The notes under the pieces are model-generated. The model saw only the letters and a list, made by a program, of their open reading frames with translations. It searched no databases and was not told where the DNA came from. The position numbers were made by a program, and so were the translations under genes. From Actinomycetota bacterium (GTDB taxonomy: Bacteria; Actinomycetota; Acidimicrobiia; Acidimicrobiales; RAAP-2), in the NCBI GenBank assembly GCA_009699875.1, contig WLNI01000001.1, forward strand, positions 558,001-622,000: DNA of 64,000 nt, in the 5' to 3' direction. Shown in pieces: positions 17,535-27,691 of the stretch. Numbering within the stretch: position 1 is the stretch's first letter; the number at the start of each line of letters is the position of its first letter.

Positions 17535-18080
17535 TTAGGGTTGCGCAACCATAAGGATCGATCCAAGAATTAAAAGAAACACCACCGCATCAATCCCCCA
17601 TCGCAAGAGCGAAACGGGGCGACTCCACTGAGTGACTTCTGGGACGACGCTTTGGCGAGAAATCAACAGGCGAAGTCTGCTGGCTGAGCGGAAAATCATA
17701 ACTTCCGCGACAACAATGCCGATGAGCCAAAGCACGCTGCCACTCACAACAAACGAAGTTGAAAATGTGTAGCTCTCGTGGCTGACCAGAACGAGGACAA
17801 TGCCGCTCAAAGGAATCAAGTACAGGGTCCTTCCTGCAACTTCGCGTCCGGGCGAGAAGAAGCGAACAGCACCCCCAGGCCACGCTCGTCCAGGCACGCC
17901 TCGACCAAGACTGATGGCGGCTGCGTACATTGCAACCATGATCACGAGTGACACAACAACTGCGGCAATGTGCACAATGAGTACCAGGTCAAAAACGGTT
18001 GAACGCGGTGCCGTCTCGGCGAGAAGATTCACGGGCATATTCTTGCCGACTATTGATGCTGAGTGGGTTAAAGGTGACAA
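17535..18080 (-). CDS. Four-TM membrane protein, DUF2269-like (tentative)
   Basis: A 181-residue protein with four hydrophobic segments: LVLIVHIAAVVVSLVIMVAMYAAA-type, TLYLIPLSGIVLVLV, VVSGSVLWLIGIVVAEVMI and the C-terminal AVVFLLILGSILMVA. The first His-bearing helix and the overall length recall DUF2269/haem-type small membrane proteins, but no ligand set is certain. The start is unclear; an internal ATG at 18038 (MPVNLLAE) would shorten it by 14 residues. It converges on cysN across 10 bp and is divergent from the PiT permease gene. The function is unknown. Confidence 0.6.
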   Translation of the reverse strand: MSPLTHSASIVGKNMPVNLLAETAPRSTVFDLVLIVHIAAVVVSLVIMVAMYAAAISLGRGVPGRAWPGGAVRFFSPGREVAGRTLYLIPLSGIVLVLVSHESYTFSTSFVVSGSVLWLIGIVVAEVMIFRSASRLRLLISRQSVVPEVTQWSRPVSLLRWGIDAVVFLLILGSILMVAQP

Positions 18081-18171
18081 GAAGACGAAATCTTTGCGAA
18101 ATCAGTTTGTTCGAAGGCAAATTCTCGCTTCTCCGCTAGACATTCGAGGTGAGAGCCTCTAAACCATAGGC

Positions 18172-19314
18172 ATGCATCAATCCATCTTGTTGGCACTGGT
18201 CGTCATCACGGCGCTTGGATTCGACTTTACGAATGGATTCCATGACACGGCCAACGCGATGGCCACGTCGATTGCAACCGGTGCCCTCAAGCCAAAGGTG
18301 GCAGTAGGGATGAGTGCCGTCTTAAACCTCGTCGGAGCATTCCTCTCTCTGGCAGTTGCCGCCACCATCGCCAGTGGCATCGTTGATCAGAACTTGATCA
18401 CACTCCAAGTGGTCTTTGCGGGACTCGTTGGTGGAATTGTATGGAACATGCTGACCTGGTATCTCGGCATTCCCTCGAGCTCGAGTCACGCTCTTATTGG
18501 TGGCGTCGTTGGGGCCATGTTTGTTCATGCTGGATCCTCTGCCATTGAGTGGAACGGCGTATTTTCGAAAGTGATCATTCCCGCCCTCCTCGCTCCCTTC
18601 GTTGCCGGGAGTATTGCCGCCGCCGCGACTTGGCTGGCCTATCGCCTGACGCACAATGTTCAGGCTGGTGTGAAATCTTCAAGCTTTCGTTGGGCCCAGG
18701 TTGGTTCAGCATCCATGGTTTCATTAGCACACGGAACAAATGACGCACAGAAGACAATGGGGATCATTACCTTGGCCCTCGTTGCTAACGGCACCCTCGG
18801 AAAAGATGGCGTGACCCCAACCTGGGTCATTATTTCTTGTGCGATTGCGATCTCTCTTGGTACTTATCTAGGAGGGTGGCGAATTATTCGTACCCTTGGA
18901 AAAGGCCTGACCGATATTGAAACGCCGCAGGGCTTTGCGGCAGAGACATCGTCGGCGGCTGTTCTCCTTGCCTCCTCTCATTTTGGAATTCCGCTGTCCA
19001 CCACGCAGATCTGCACCGGTTCGGTGGTGGGTTCAGGAGTTGGCCATAGCGTTCCGGTCCGCTGGAGAGTCTTCGGCCGAATGGTCTTCACCTGGGCGCT
19101 CACACTCCCCGCTGCAGCACTCGTCGGGGCAGCCTCATTCGCAGGACAACAGGCAATCGGAGGCAATGCCGGCGTCATTGTGCTGACAATCATTCTTGTT
19201 GGGGTCTGTGGCGGAATTTATGCCCTCTCTCGCAAAAACGCAGTATCTGCGAACAATGTCAATGATGACTGGGACCCTTCATCGACACCACTTCCATCGG
19301 TCCCCGCCACATAG
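18172..19314 (+). CDS. PiT-family anion permease (phosphate or sulfate)
   Basis: A 380-residue transporter with about ten to eleven transmembrane segments and the two inverted PiT signature repeats: FTNGFHDTANAMATSIATGA near the N-terminus and ASMVSLAHGTNDAQKTMGI mid-protein. The family normally imports inorganic phosphate with H+ or Na+. However, Bacillus CysP is a PiT-family sulfate permease, and this gene lies about 650 bp from cysDN, so sulfate uptake is a real alternative. No phoU-like (DUF47) gene, the usual PiT partner, is adjacent. It is followed after 14 bp by an 81-aa membrane protein. Confidence 0.88.
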   Translation: MHQSILLALVVITALGFDFTNGFHDTANAMATSIATGALKPKVAVGMSAVLNLVGAFLSLAVAATIASGIVDQNLITLQVVFAGLVGGIVWNMLTWYLGIPSSSSHALIGGVVGAMFVHAGSSAIEWNGVFSKVIIPALLAPFVAGSIAAAATWLAYRLTHNVQAGVKSSSFRWAQVGSASMVSLAHGTNDAQKTMGIITLALVANGTLGKDGVTPTWVIISCAIAISLGTYLGGWRIIRTLGKGLTDIETPQGFAAETSSAAVLLASSHFGIPLSTTQICTGSVVGSGVGHSVPVRWRVFGRMVFTWALTLPAAALVGAASFAGQQAIGGNAGVIVLTIILVGVCGGIYALSRKNAVSANNVNDDWDPSSTPLPSVPAT

Positions 19315-19328
19315 AATAAGGAACCCTG

Positions 19329-19574
19329 ATGCATCTGCTTTTGGCCTCATCAAAACCGCTCGTCGACTGGGCGGGACTTGGAAAAGTCTTTCTTGTGTCA
19401 GCGCTATTTGCGTTGGGCGTTGTCTTTGTAATGTCGCTTTCAATCATGGCGTTCTCGGACGCCTCGACCCACAGTGGGGGAAGAAAAGTCACGAGTACCG
19501 CGCTGGCTGGATTTGGAATCCTCGTGATTCTCGCAATTGTCGCCTACGGCATCTACATCATCACCGCAAAATAG
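19329..19574 (+). CDS. Small two-TM membrane protein
   Basis: 81 residues with two hydrophobic helices (VFLVSALFALGVVFVMSLSIMAF and ALAGFGILVILAIVAYGIYII) joined by a short polar loop with SDASTHSGGRK. It starts 14 bp after the PiT permease stop and ends 10 bp before the universal stress gene, so it is most likely cotranscribed with them. A small membrane protein next to a pit gene suggests an accessory subunit, which is inference. No family motif was recognised. Confidence 0.7.
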   Translation: MHLLLASSKPLVDWAGLGKVFLVSALFALGVVFVMSLSIMAFSDASTHSGGRKVTSTALAGFGILVILAIVAYGIYIITAK

Positions 19575-19584
19575 GAAGGGACAT

Positions 19585-20406
19585 ATGAAAATCACCACTT
19601 CCATGATTGTTGTTGGGGTCGATGGTTCGCCGGAGAGCGTTGCTGCGTATCGATTCGCCCAGCATGAGCTTGCGCAGGGAGAACGATACAAATCGATCTT
19701 GATTGTTGCGTCACTGACCGATCCGTTGGGCCTCGGCAACGACGATGCGGTTGATGATGCACGAGCCGCAGCAATGCGACAGCACATTGTTGAAGCAGTA
19801 GGAGAAAGTGATCTTCAAATCGAGGTTCGATCGGGAGACCCAGCTCACGTCTTAGCTGAAGTCTCAGATGATGCTGGCCTCTTGGTTATAGGAAAACGCG
19901 GTCATGGCGGCTTTCGAAATCTCGTTTTGGGTTCAACAGCTTCCTCATGCCTCGGCATAGCAAAGTGTCCCGTGATGGTCATTCCCTCAACGTTCGAAAA
20001 CTCTCTCACGAGTGAACTAGTCGTCGGCATCGACGGTTCCCTCTCGAGTCACCGAGCCCTGGCGTGGGCCATCGAAGAGGCTGCGGGGCGTTCAGTGAAT
20101 GTTGAACTCGTCGCCACATGGCGTCGCCCTCATCTTTGGGAACCAGTCCAAGGCTCGCCTGGTCACTATGAAGCGCTTGCGGATCACGAGCTCGAAGATG
20201 CCATGAGTTCGCTTGACTCGAAAGGCGTGCTTGTCGCCACCCACAGCATTGAGGGACATCCTTCCGAGGTCTTGCTCTCGCGCTCAGAGACCGCAGGTCT
20301 CATTGTCTTGGGGAACGAGGCGCACAAGGGCGGAAGGATCCATGCCCACGCCACGGCCGTTGAGATTGCCAGTCATTCAGTGTGCCCCGTCGTCGTTGTC
20401 CCCTAA
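19585..20406 (+). CDS. Tandem universal stress protein (UspA ×2)
   Basis: 273 residues with two UspA domains. Domain 1 begins IVVGVDGSPESVAAY and ends with the ATP-binding motif GKRGHGGFRNLVLGSTASS followed by CPVMVIP. Domain 2 begins LVVGIDGSLSSHRALAW and ends in CPVVVVP, but its glycine motif (GNEAHKGGRIHAH) is degenerate, so only domain 1 is expected to bind ATP well. The start was moved from 19537 to ATG 19585, which has GGAAGG seven bases upstream. Probably the last gene of the PiT unit. Confidence 0.9.
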   Translation: MKITTSMIVVGVDGSPESVAAYRFAQHELAQGERYKSILIVASLTDPLGLGNDDAVDDARAAAMRQHIVEAVGESDLQIEVRSGDPAHVLAEVSDDAGLLVIGKRGHGGFRNLVLGSTASSCLGIAKCPVMVIPSTFENSLTSELVVGIDGSLSSHRALAWAIEEAAGRSVNVELVATWRRPHLWEPVQGSPGHYEALADHELEDAMSSLDSKGVLVATHSIEGHPSEVLLSRSETAGLIVLGNEAHKGGRIHAHATAVEIASHSVCPVVVVP

Positions 20407-20493
20407 CCTCACCCTGCACCGCTCGAGGCAGCCAGGAAGGTACGCTCGGTTGAGGCCAAAGAGGACAACGGTGAGCAACGTGAGGGTATTTGA

Positions 20494-21474
20494 ATGACAG
20501 AGATGCGACTTGACCCACTTTCGGGTCGCTGGGTAGTTATCTCTCAGGCACGTTCTGAACGACCTGATGCGTTCGTTCTCCACGCCAAACGACTCGAGCA
20601 TGAACCCTTAGAACCCTGTCCCTTCTGCCCAGGCCACGAAGAAGAGACGCCCCCTGCGCTGGTCACCTACGACGAAGACGGAGCTTGGAAAGTTCGTATT
20701 GTTCCAAATAAATATCCCGCCTTTGAAGGAGATCAGCCCTTCGTGGTGGAAAATCGGGGACCCGTCTTTACGGAAGGAACCGCTGGAGGAATCCACGAGG
20801 TCCTTATTCTTTCTCCCGAGCATGGGGCAGCGTGGCCCGACCTCGATGATCACCAAGCTGGATTAGTTATGAAAGCCATGAGAGATCGCATGGAAATGCA
20901 CTCGCACGAGTCCTACCTTCGCTACAGCCAGGCGATTGTCAATGCCGGCCGAGAAGCGGGAGCGTCGGTCGAACACCCCCACGGGCAACTCATGTCGATG
21001 AGTTTTGTCCCACGAGAACTCGCCGAAGAGCAGGCTCGATTTGCACGCTTCACAGCGCGATGTCTCCTCTGCACAACAATTGAGGCTGAAGAGTCTGTAG
21101 GACACCGTATTGTGTTTCAAGATGACCATGTCGTCGTGATTAGCCCCTACTGGGCCAGTGTTCCCTACGAAATGCTGGTCCTGCCTCGACACCACACCCC
21201 TCACCTCCACACCGCTGCTGACGTCGACGTCGAGTCAGTTGGTCGGGCAATTGGGATAGCGCTACGAGCGCTCGTTTCAACTATTGGTGACGCCGCCTAC
21301 AACCTTGTCTTCCACTCTGCACCATTCAAGATGGGAGAGCCATTTCACTGGCACGTCCACATTGTGCCAAAAGCAACCACACGAGCAGGATTCGAAATGG
21401 GAACTGGCGTGGCCATCAACATCGTTCCCCCTGAAGCCGCAGCGATAGAGCTCGCCGCTCACGTACTCAGCTAA
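20494..21474 (+). CDS. galT: Galactose-1-phosphate uridylyltransferase
   Basis: Leloir-pathway enzyme exchanging UMP between UDP-glucose and galactose-1-phosphate. In 326 residues the zinc-site CPFC (Cys42, Cys45), the active-site HPHGQ (161-165, nucleophile His163) and the second histidine cluster HWHVHIVPK near the C-terminus are all visible. No galK or galE is adjacent, so the UMP acceptor may differ in vivo. The 3' end overlaps the convergent meaB gene by 8 bp. Confidence 0.93.
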   Translation: MTEMRLDPLSGRWVVISQARSERPDAFVLHAKRLEHEPLEPCPFCPGHEEETPPALVTYDEDGAWKVRIVPNKYPAFEGDQPFVVENRGPVFTEGTAGGIHEVLILSPEHGAAWPDLDDHQAGLVMKAMRDRMEMHSHESYLRYSQAIVNAGREAGASVEHPHGQLMSMSFVPRELAEEQARFARFTARCLLCTTIEAEESVGHRIVFQDDHVVVISPYWASVPYEMLVLPRHHTPHLHTAADVDVESVGRAIGIALRALVSTIGDAAYNLVFHSAPFKMGEPFHWHVHIVPKATTRAGFEMGTGVAINIVPPEAAAIELAAHVLS

Positions 21475-22444
21475 GCAGCGCCTCCGCAGCAGAGTAAGGG
21501 TCGGTCTCGCGAGCAACGAGGCGTTTCACACTCGCTTGAAAAAGTTCGCCGTCAGCCACCTGTTCGACCCGCTCAGCGAGGCGTGCTTGCAGTACTCTTC
21601 GCAGCGCTTCGATGAGCCGTGCTTCTCGTCGTGTTTCAAGCGTTCCAGAGCCCACGAGGTGCGCTCGGTGGTCCGCAACGGTTCGCCACAACTCGCTCAC
21701 TCCCTCGCCGCTTTGCGCGACCGTCTCAAGAATTGGCGGTCTCCAGTCTCCAAGTTGTGAGAGGTCAAGCATCTGTTCGAGGTCTCGGCGGGACTCTCTC
21801 GCCCCTGGTCGATCCGCCTTGTTAATGACGAAGATATCGGCAATCTCAAGCAAACCTGCTTTGTTGGCCTGCATGGAATCCCCCCACCCCGGGGTGACGA
21901 CGACGACGGTGGTATCTGCAGCTGACGCCACTTCAACTTCCATCTGGCCGACGCCAACGGTCTCAATCAACACCACAGGCATCTCCGCTGCGCCAAGGAG
22001 TCTGACCGCATCAGGAACTGCGAGCGATAGGCCCCCGAGGTGTCCTCGAGTGGCCATGGAGCGAATAAACACCGTCGGGTCGGTGGCGTGATCTTGCATA
22101 CGGATACGGTCACCAAGGATAGCGCCACCACTAAAAGGTGACGAAGGATCAATCGCCAGAACAGAGACCTGCTCGATGGCTTCGGCTGCTCCGTTTTCAA
22201 CTTCCGGCCAGCCGCGTCGGGCCGTCGTGATTAATTGATCAGTGAGTGTGGATTTCCCTGCTCCCGGCGCACCGGTTAATCCCACGCTGTAGGGAGGAGC
22301 TGTGGCGTAGACCAACTTCGCTACCTCGAGACTCTCCGCTCCACCTCGCTCGATCATCGTCAAGAGGCGAGCTAACCCAACCCGACTCCCTTGCCGGGCG
22401 TCGTCAAGTAAGACTGCAGGATCTCGAGATGTTGTAGTCATCAC
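21467..22444 (-). CDS. meaB: Methylmalonyl-CoA mutase-associated GTPase MeaB (ArgK family)
   Basis: G3E-family P-loop GTPase that protects and reloads B12-dependent acyl-CoA mutases. Walker A is TGAPGAGKSTLTDQL (about 57-71). ETVGVGQMEVEVASAADTTVVV holds the switch region, and NKADRPGA is the base-specificity motif. The 325-residue length is normal. No mutase gene is in the window; instead the start overlaps the murA stop (ATGATGA), so it is cotranscribed with a cell-wall gene. A second ATG one codon in is an equal start. Confidence 0.92.
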   Translation of the reverse strand: MMTTTSRDPAVLLDDARQGSRVGLARLLTMIERGGAESLEVAKLVYATAPPYSVGLTGAPGAGKSTLTDQLITTARRGWPEVENGAAEAIEQVSVLAIDPSSPFSGGAILGDRIRMQDHATDPTVFIRSMATRGHLGGLSLAVPDAVRLLGAAEMPVVLIETVGVGQMEVEVASAADTTVVVVTPGWGDSMQANKAGLLEIADIFVINKADRPGARESRRDLEQMLDLSQLGDWRPPILETVAQSGEGVSELWRTVADHRAHLVGSGTLETRREARLIEALRRVLQARLAERVEQVADGELFQASVKRLVARETDPYSAAEALLS

Positions 22445-23709
22445 AGCCAGGTTACGTCGGCGCCGAGGGATGCCAGTGTCCCCACGAAATCTTCATAGCC
22501 GCGTTCAATATGCTCGACCCCCGCAACGACTGTTTCGCCCTCGGCGGCAAGTCCTGCCAAGACCAGGGCCGCTCCGGCTCGAATATCTGGGGCCTTGACG
22601 GGCGCCCCGGAGAGTCGAGGAACGCCCCGCACGACAGCGTGGTGGCCCTCAGTTGAAATATCGGCTCCCATCCGACGTAGTTCGTCGACGTAGCGAAATC
22701 GGCCCTCAAAAAGGTTCTCCGAAACGATTGAGACGCCATCAGCCACGCTGAGTGCGGTGACTAAAAAGGGCTTGTAGTCAGTCGCAACCCCCGGAAACGG
22801 CAAGGTGGCAATGTCAGAGGCCACGCAACGTTGTGTTGACGTCACTCGGATCCCTTCTGGTCCAGAAAAGACTTCGAGGCCCATCGCCTCGAGTTTCTTC
22901 AAAAACATCTCCATATGTTCTGGTCGTCCATCGCTCACGGTCACCGAACCACCGCCGAGCGCTGGCGCCAAAAGGTAGGTCGCACAGACCACTCGATCTG
23001 GAATAACTCGGTGGGATGTTGGCGACAGTGTCTCGGATCCTTCAATAACGAGCTGAGATGTTCCTGCTCCTTGAATAGAGGCCCCCATCGAGGTCAGCAT
23101 CTCTGCCAAATCCGTTACTTCAGGTTCGCGAGCAGCATTCTCGATGGTGGTTGTCCCGCTCGCTGAGACGGCGGCCATCAAGAGGTTGTCAGTCGCGGTA
23201 TGGCTTGGATACTCCAAGACAATGTGCGCCCCACGTAAGCGACCTGATGCATCAGTGACCTCACCCTCAACGAAGCCATGGTTTGTTGTAAAGCGAACCC
23301 CCATGGCTTCGAGACCCGAGAGATGAATGTCGATAGGCCGACTCCCAAAGTCATCCCCGCCTGGGAGCGAGACACGTGCCTTCCCACAACGAGCGAGCAG
23401 TGGTCCAAGGACGACAATCGAGGCTCGCATCTTTTCGACGAGTTCGTAAGGGGCAACCGGAGTTATTTCTTCGGTTGTCGGCACATCAATACTCAGGCGG
23501 CGGCCATCGTGTCGTTCAACGCCGCAGCCGAGGGAGCGAAGCATGTCAGACATGATTTCAACATCAGTGATGGCTGGAACATTCTCTAATTCATAGGTTC
23601 CCTCTGCCAAGAGACACGCTGCCATCAATTTCAGGACTGAGTTCTTTGCCCCTCCAACCTCCACGCTTCCAGCGAGTGGAGGGCCTGGGTTGACCACGAT
23701 CCTTTTCAT
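22441..23709 (-). CDS. murA: UDP-GlcNAc enolpyruvyltransferase, Asp-type
   Basis: First committed step of peptidoglycan synthesis: transfers enolpyruvate from PEP to UDP-GlcNAc. The start is ATG 23709 (MKRIVVNPG, 422 aa); the ORF track's 23781 adds an unconserved leader. Conserved [13 protein letters not shown] and the active loop [16 protein letters not shown] are visible. The loop residue that is Cys115 in E. coli (PGGC) is Asp119 here, as in mycobacteria, which is known to confer intrinsic fosfomycin resistance. It is near the atp operon, as in mycobacteria, here separated by glpX. Confidence 0.95.
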   Translation of the reverse strand: MKRIVVNPGPPLAGSVEVGGAKNSVLKLMAACLLAEGTYELENVPAITDVEIMSDMLRSLGCGVERHDGRRLSIDVPTTEEITPVAPYELVEKMRASIVVLGPLLARCGKARVSLPGGDDFGSRPIDIHLSGLEAMGVRFTTNHGFVEGEVTDASGRLRGAHIVLEYPSHTATDNLLMAAVSASGTTTIENAAREPEVTDLAEMLTSMGASIQGAGTSQLVIEGSETLSPTSHRVIPDRVVCATYLLAPALGGGSVTVSDGRPEHMEMFLKKLEAMGLEVFSGPEGIRVTSTQRCVASDIATLPFPGVATDYKPFLVTALSVADGVSIVSENLFEGRFRYVDELRRMGADISTEGHHAVVRGVPRLSGAPVKAPDIRAGAALVLAGLAAEGETVVAGVEHIERGYEDFVGTLASLGADVTWL

Positions 23710-23808
23710 ACCTTGATTATGGTCGCCAGTGGCGGCTCTTCCTAACCACAGCCGGAGTTTGACGTCCAAGCGGGTCGCCAACCTGGCTTCTCAAGTAAGG
23801 TTTCCGCC

Positions 23809-24801
23809 ATGGACCGAACGCCTGAAACTCCAGATCGGAACCTCGCCCTTGACTTAGTGCGGGTCACCGAAGCCGCTGCCATGGCGGCGAATCGATTTAT
23901 GGGCCGGGGCGACAAAAATGCGGCTGACGGCGCCGCCGTTGAAGCGATGCGAGTCGTGCTCTCTACCGTGCGAATGGACGGCATTGTCGTGATTGGCGAG
24001 GGTGAGAAAGACGAAGCCCCCATGTTGTACAACGGCGAGCGAATCGGGGATGGCTCCCCTCCCGAGTGCGATATTGCTGTTGATCCAATTGATGGCACCA
24101 CATTGACGGCAAAGGGACGCGGCGGCGCCCTCGCCGTGATTGCCGTCTCTGAACGAGGCACCATGTTCGATCCAGGACCTTGTGTCTATATGGAGAAGAT
24201 TGCCGTTGGCCCACGAGGCATTGGTGCAGTTGACATCCGAAACTCCCCCACCGAGAACCTAACGTCGCTGGGGAAACAACTTAATCAACCAGTTCAGAAC
24301 TTAACTGCGGTCATTCTTGATCGAGATCGTCACGAAGAACTCATCGGTGAGGTTCGCCAAGCCGGGGCCCGGGTGCGCTTGATCACCGACGGTGACGTCG
24401 CCGGAGCCATCCAGACAAGTTGGCCAAACTCGGGAGCCGACATTCTCTTTGGAATCGGCGGGACTCCAGAAGGCGTGATCGCAGCGGCTGCGTTGCGCTC
24501 CTTGGGGGGAGAACTCCAAGGCCGACTCTGGCCTCGAAACGACGAGGAGCGCAGCGCTGCACTCGATGCTGGCTACGACCTCGATCGAGTCCTTATGACC
24601 GAAGATCTGGTCTCGGGTGATAACTGCTTCTTCTCTGCGACCGGTATTACTGACGGAGAGCTCCTTCAGGGGGTGCGCTTCACAGAAACAGGAGTTTCTA
24701 CTCAGTCAATCGTGATGCGATCTCGATCTGGAACGTGGCGAAAAGTCGATGCGATGCACCGACTAGAGAAACTCTCGCAGTTCTCTTCGATCGACTACTA
24801 A
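23809..24801 (+). CDS. glpX: Class II fructose-1,6-bisphosphatase
   Basis: Gluconeogenic phosphatase of the inositol-phosphatase superfamily; 330 residues. It begins [32 protein letters not shown], the hallmark GlpX N-terminus. Metal sites are in [12 protein letters not shown] (about 65-76) and [13 protein letters not shown] (about 91-103), with [13 protein letters not shown] further on. It is divergent from murA, and its last 4 bp overlap the 3' end of atpC. Confidence 0.95.
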   Translation: MDRTPETPDRNLALDLVRVTEAAAMAANRFMGRGDKNAADGAAVEAMRVVLSTVRMDGIVVIGEGEKDEAPMLYNGERIGDGSPPECDIAVDPIDGTTLTAKGRGGALAVIAVSERGTMFDPGPCVYMEKIAVGPRGIGAVDIRNSPTENLTSLGKQLNQPVQNLTAVILDRDRHEELIGEVRQAGARVRLITDGDVAGAIQTSWPNSGADILFGIGGTPEGVIAAAALRSLGGELQGRLWPRNDEERSAALDAGYDLDRVLMTEDLVSGDNCFFSATGITDGELLQGVRFTETGVSTQSIVMRSRSGTWRKVDAMHRLEKLSQFSSIDY

Positions 24802-25304
24802 ACCTGCGAGGCAGGAATACTCAAACGCAGTTCCGCTCGAGCAAGGTCTGCTTCTGCATTGGCGAGTTCTGCCATCGCGTCACCCATCTCTTCCTCGCTT
24901 TGGCGAGAGTTTGCTGCTCGCAGTTCAGTGACTCGAGCCTCTGCTGCAACCTGTGCTTCTCGAGCCCGAGGGACATCGAGTTCGCTCACGAGTTCAGCAA
25001 CCCCGGCCAGAATCGTGACGCGCGTTGTGCGCGCACTCTCGGGTGAGTCAGGGAGCAATTCTCCACCGGCACCTTCGCTGGTCGTGATCTGGACGAATCC
25101 GCCATGGATCACGACGTCAATCTGGTCACCTTCGACCGGCTCGATTTTAACGAGACCTGGTACCACGTCGCCGATGAGTTCCGCGTGTTCTGCCATGACC
25201 GTGAGGTCGCCTTCTGACGTCGCCAAGACAACCGAGTTTGCCGGTCCGGCAAACAGGGCGGCTTCTGGAGTCACAATTTCAACGCCGACGGCGTGCTCGG
25301 CCAT
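24798..25304 (-). CDS. atpC: ATP synthase F1 subunit ε
   Basis: Rotor stalk subunit, 168 residues and therefore longer than the usual 120-140. The N-terminal β-sandwich ([20 protein letters not shown]…[16 protein letters not shown]) carries an insertion rich in Gly/Ser/Pro ([17 protein letters not shown]). The C-terminal helical hairpin (about 120-162, many Ala/Glu/Arg) is complete. The ATG directly abuts the atpD stop (TAAATG). It is last in the operon; no terminator is visible because the stop overlaps glpX. Confidence 0.93.
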   Translation of the reverse strand: MAEHAVGVEIVTPEAALFAGPANSVVLATSEGDLTVMAEHAELIGDVVPGLVKIEPVEGDQIDVVIHGGFVQITTSEGAGGELLPDSPESARTTRVTILAGVAELVSELDVPRAREAQVAAEARVTELRAANSRQSEEEMGDAMAELANAEADLARAELRLSIPASQV

Positions 25305-26744
<1,440 letters not shown>

Positions 26745-27650
26745 TCATGCTCCTTTTTTCTGACGCAGTGCTTCCGCACCACCCACGATTTCCATGATCT
26801 CGGTTGTAATTGAATCTTGACGAGCTCGGTTCATGATCCTTGTCAGGGTCAAACTCAAGTCGTCAGCATTATCAGTTGCCGCAGCCATTGCTCGTTGCTG
26901 CGACGTGTGAAACGCTGCCGCACCTTCTAAGAGGGCGGAGAACATTTCGCTTTCGAGTGCCTTCGGGGCAAGATCTGCAAGAAGTTGCTCGGCATCAGGC
27001 TCAAACTCGGTGTAGCCACGTAACTCGTGCGGCGCGTCCTCTTCTTCACGTTCTCCTCGGGGGTCAACAAGTGGCAAGAGTTGTCGAGTCTCGACTTTTT
27101 GTGAACCAGCCGAAATAAATCTTGTGGAGACTAAGAGCACTTGGTCAGCCTCTCCGGCGATGAATGGTGCCGCTGCGCTCGCTGCAACTTCTCGAGCATC
27201 AGCGAAAGAAGGTCGGTCGGTAAATCCCTGGAACGATGCTTCGACCTCTTGACCGCGAAAGCGGAAGTACGGTCCGGCTTTCTTTCCAACGACAATGACT
27301 CGCGAATTCGCGCCTTTCTTTTTGAGCTCGATAATCAGACGCTCCGCGGCTCGAAGAGCTGAAGAGTTGTAGGCACCAGAGAGTCCACGATCGCCAACGA
27401 TGACGACAATCACGGCCGTCTCAATCTTTTCTGGCGTTCCAAGCATCTTGCCCGCTGCATGTGCGTCGCCCTTGGCAGCTTCGACAATGACTCTCGCCAT
27501 TCCCTCTCGGTAGGGGCGGTTCGCAATAATTCGAGCTTGGGCTCGTTGAATCTGAGATGCGGCAATCAACTCCATCGCTTTTGTGATTTTCCGCGTTGCT
27601 TCGACACTCTTAATACGACGTCGAAGAACTCTCTCTTGACCTCCAGCCAT
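26745..27650 (-). CDS. atpG: ATP synthase F1 subunit γ
   Basis: Central rotor shaft, 301 residues. The N-terminal helix RRRIKSVEATRKITKAMELIAASQIQRAQ and the C-terminal MNRARQDSITTEIMEIVGGAEALR are the two antiparallel helices of the coiled coil. The globular Rossmann-like domain (VVIVGDRGLSGAYNSSAL) lies between them. An acidic loop around GEREEEDAPHE (about 200) is likely an actinobacterial insertion like that of mycobacterial γ, though its length was not aligned. 41 bp separate it from atpA. Confidence 0.96.
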   Translation of the reverse strand: MAGGQERVLRRRIKSVEATRKITKAMELIAASQIQRAQARIIANRPYREGMARVIVEAAKGDAHAAGKMLGTPEKIETAVIVVIVGDRGLSGAYNSSALRAAERLIIELKKKGANSRVIVVGKKAGPYFRFRGQEVEASFQGFTDRPSFADAREVAASAAAPFIAGEADQVLLVSTRFISAGSQKVETRQLLPLVDPRGEREEEDAPHELRGYTEFEPDAEQLLADLAPKALESEMFSALLEGAAAFHTSQQRAMAAATDNADDLSLTLTRIMNRARQDSITTEIMEIVGGAEALRQKKGA

Positions 27651-27691
27651 GGGTGCTTACCTCCTCTCTTCTCTCTGTTTTCGAAACTGGT

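Noticed and set aside
17539-17550. GGTTGCGCAACC palindrome after cysN as a terminator
   Set aside because: It has no loop or U-tract and encodes the last codons of the convergent membrane protein, so it is likely chance.
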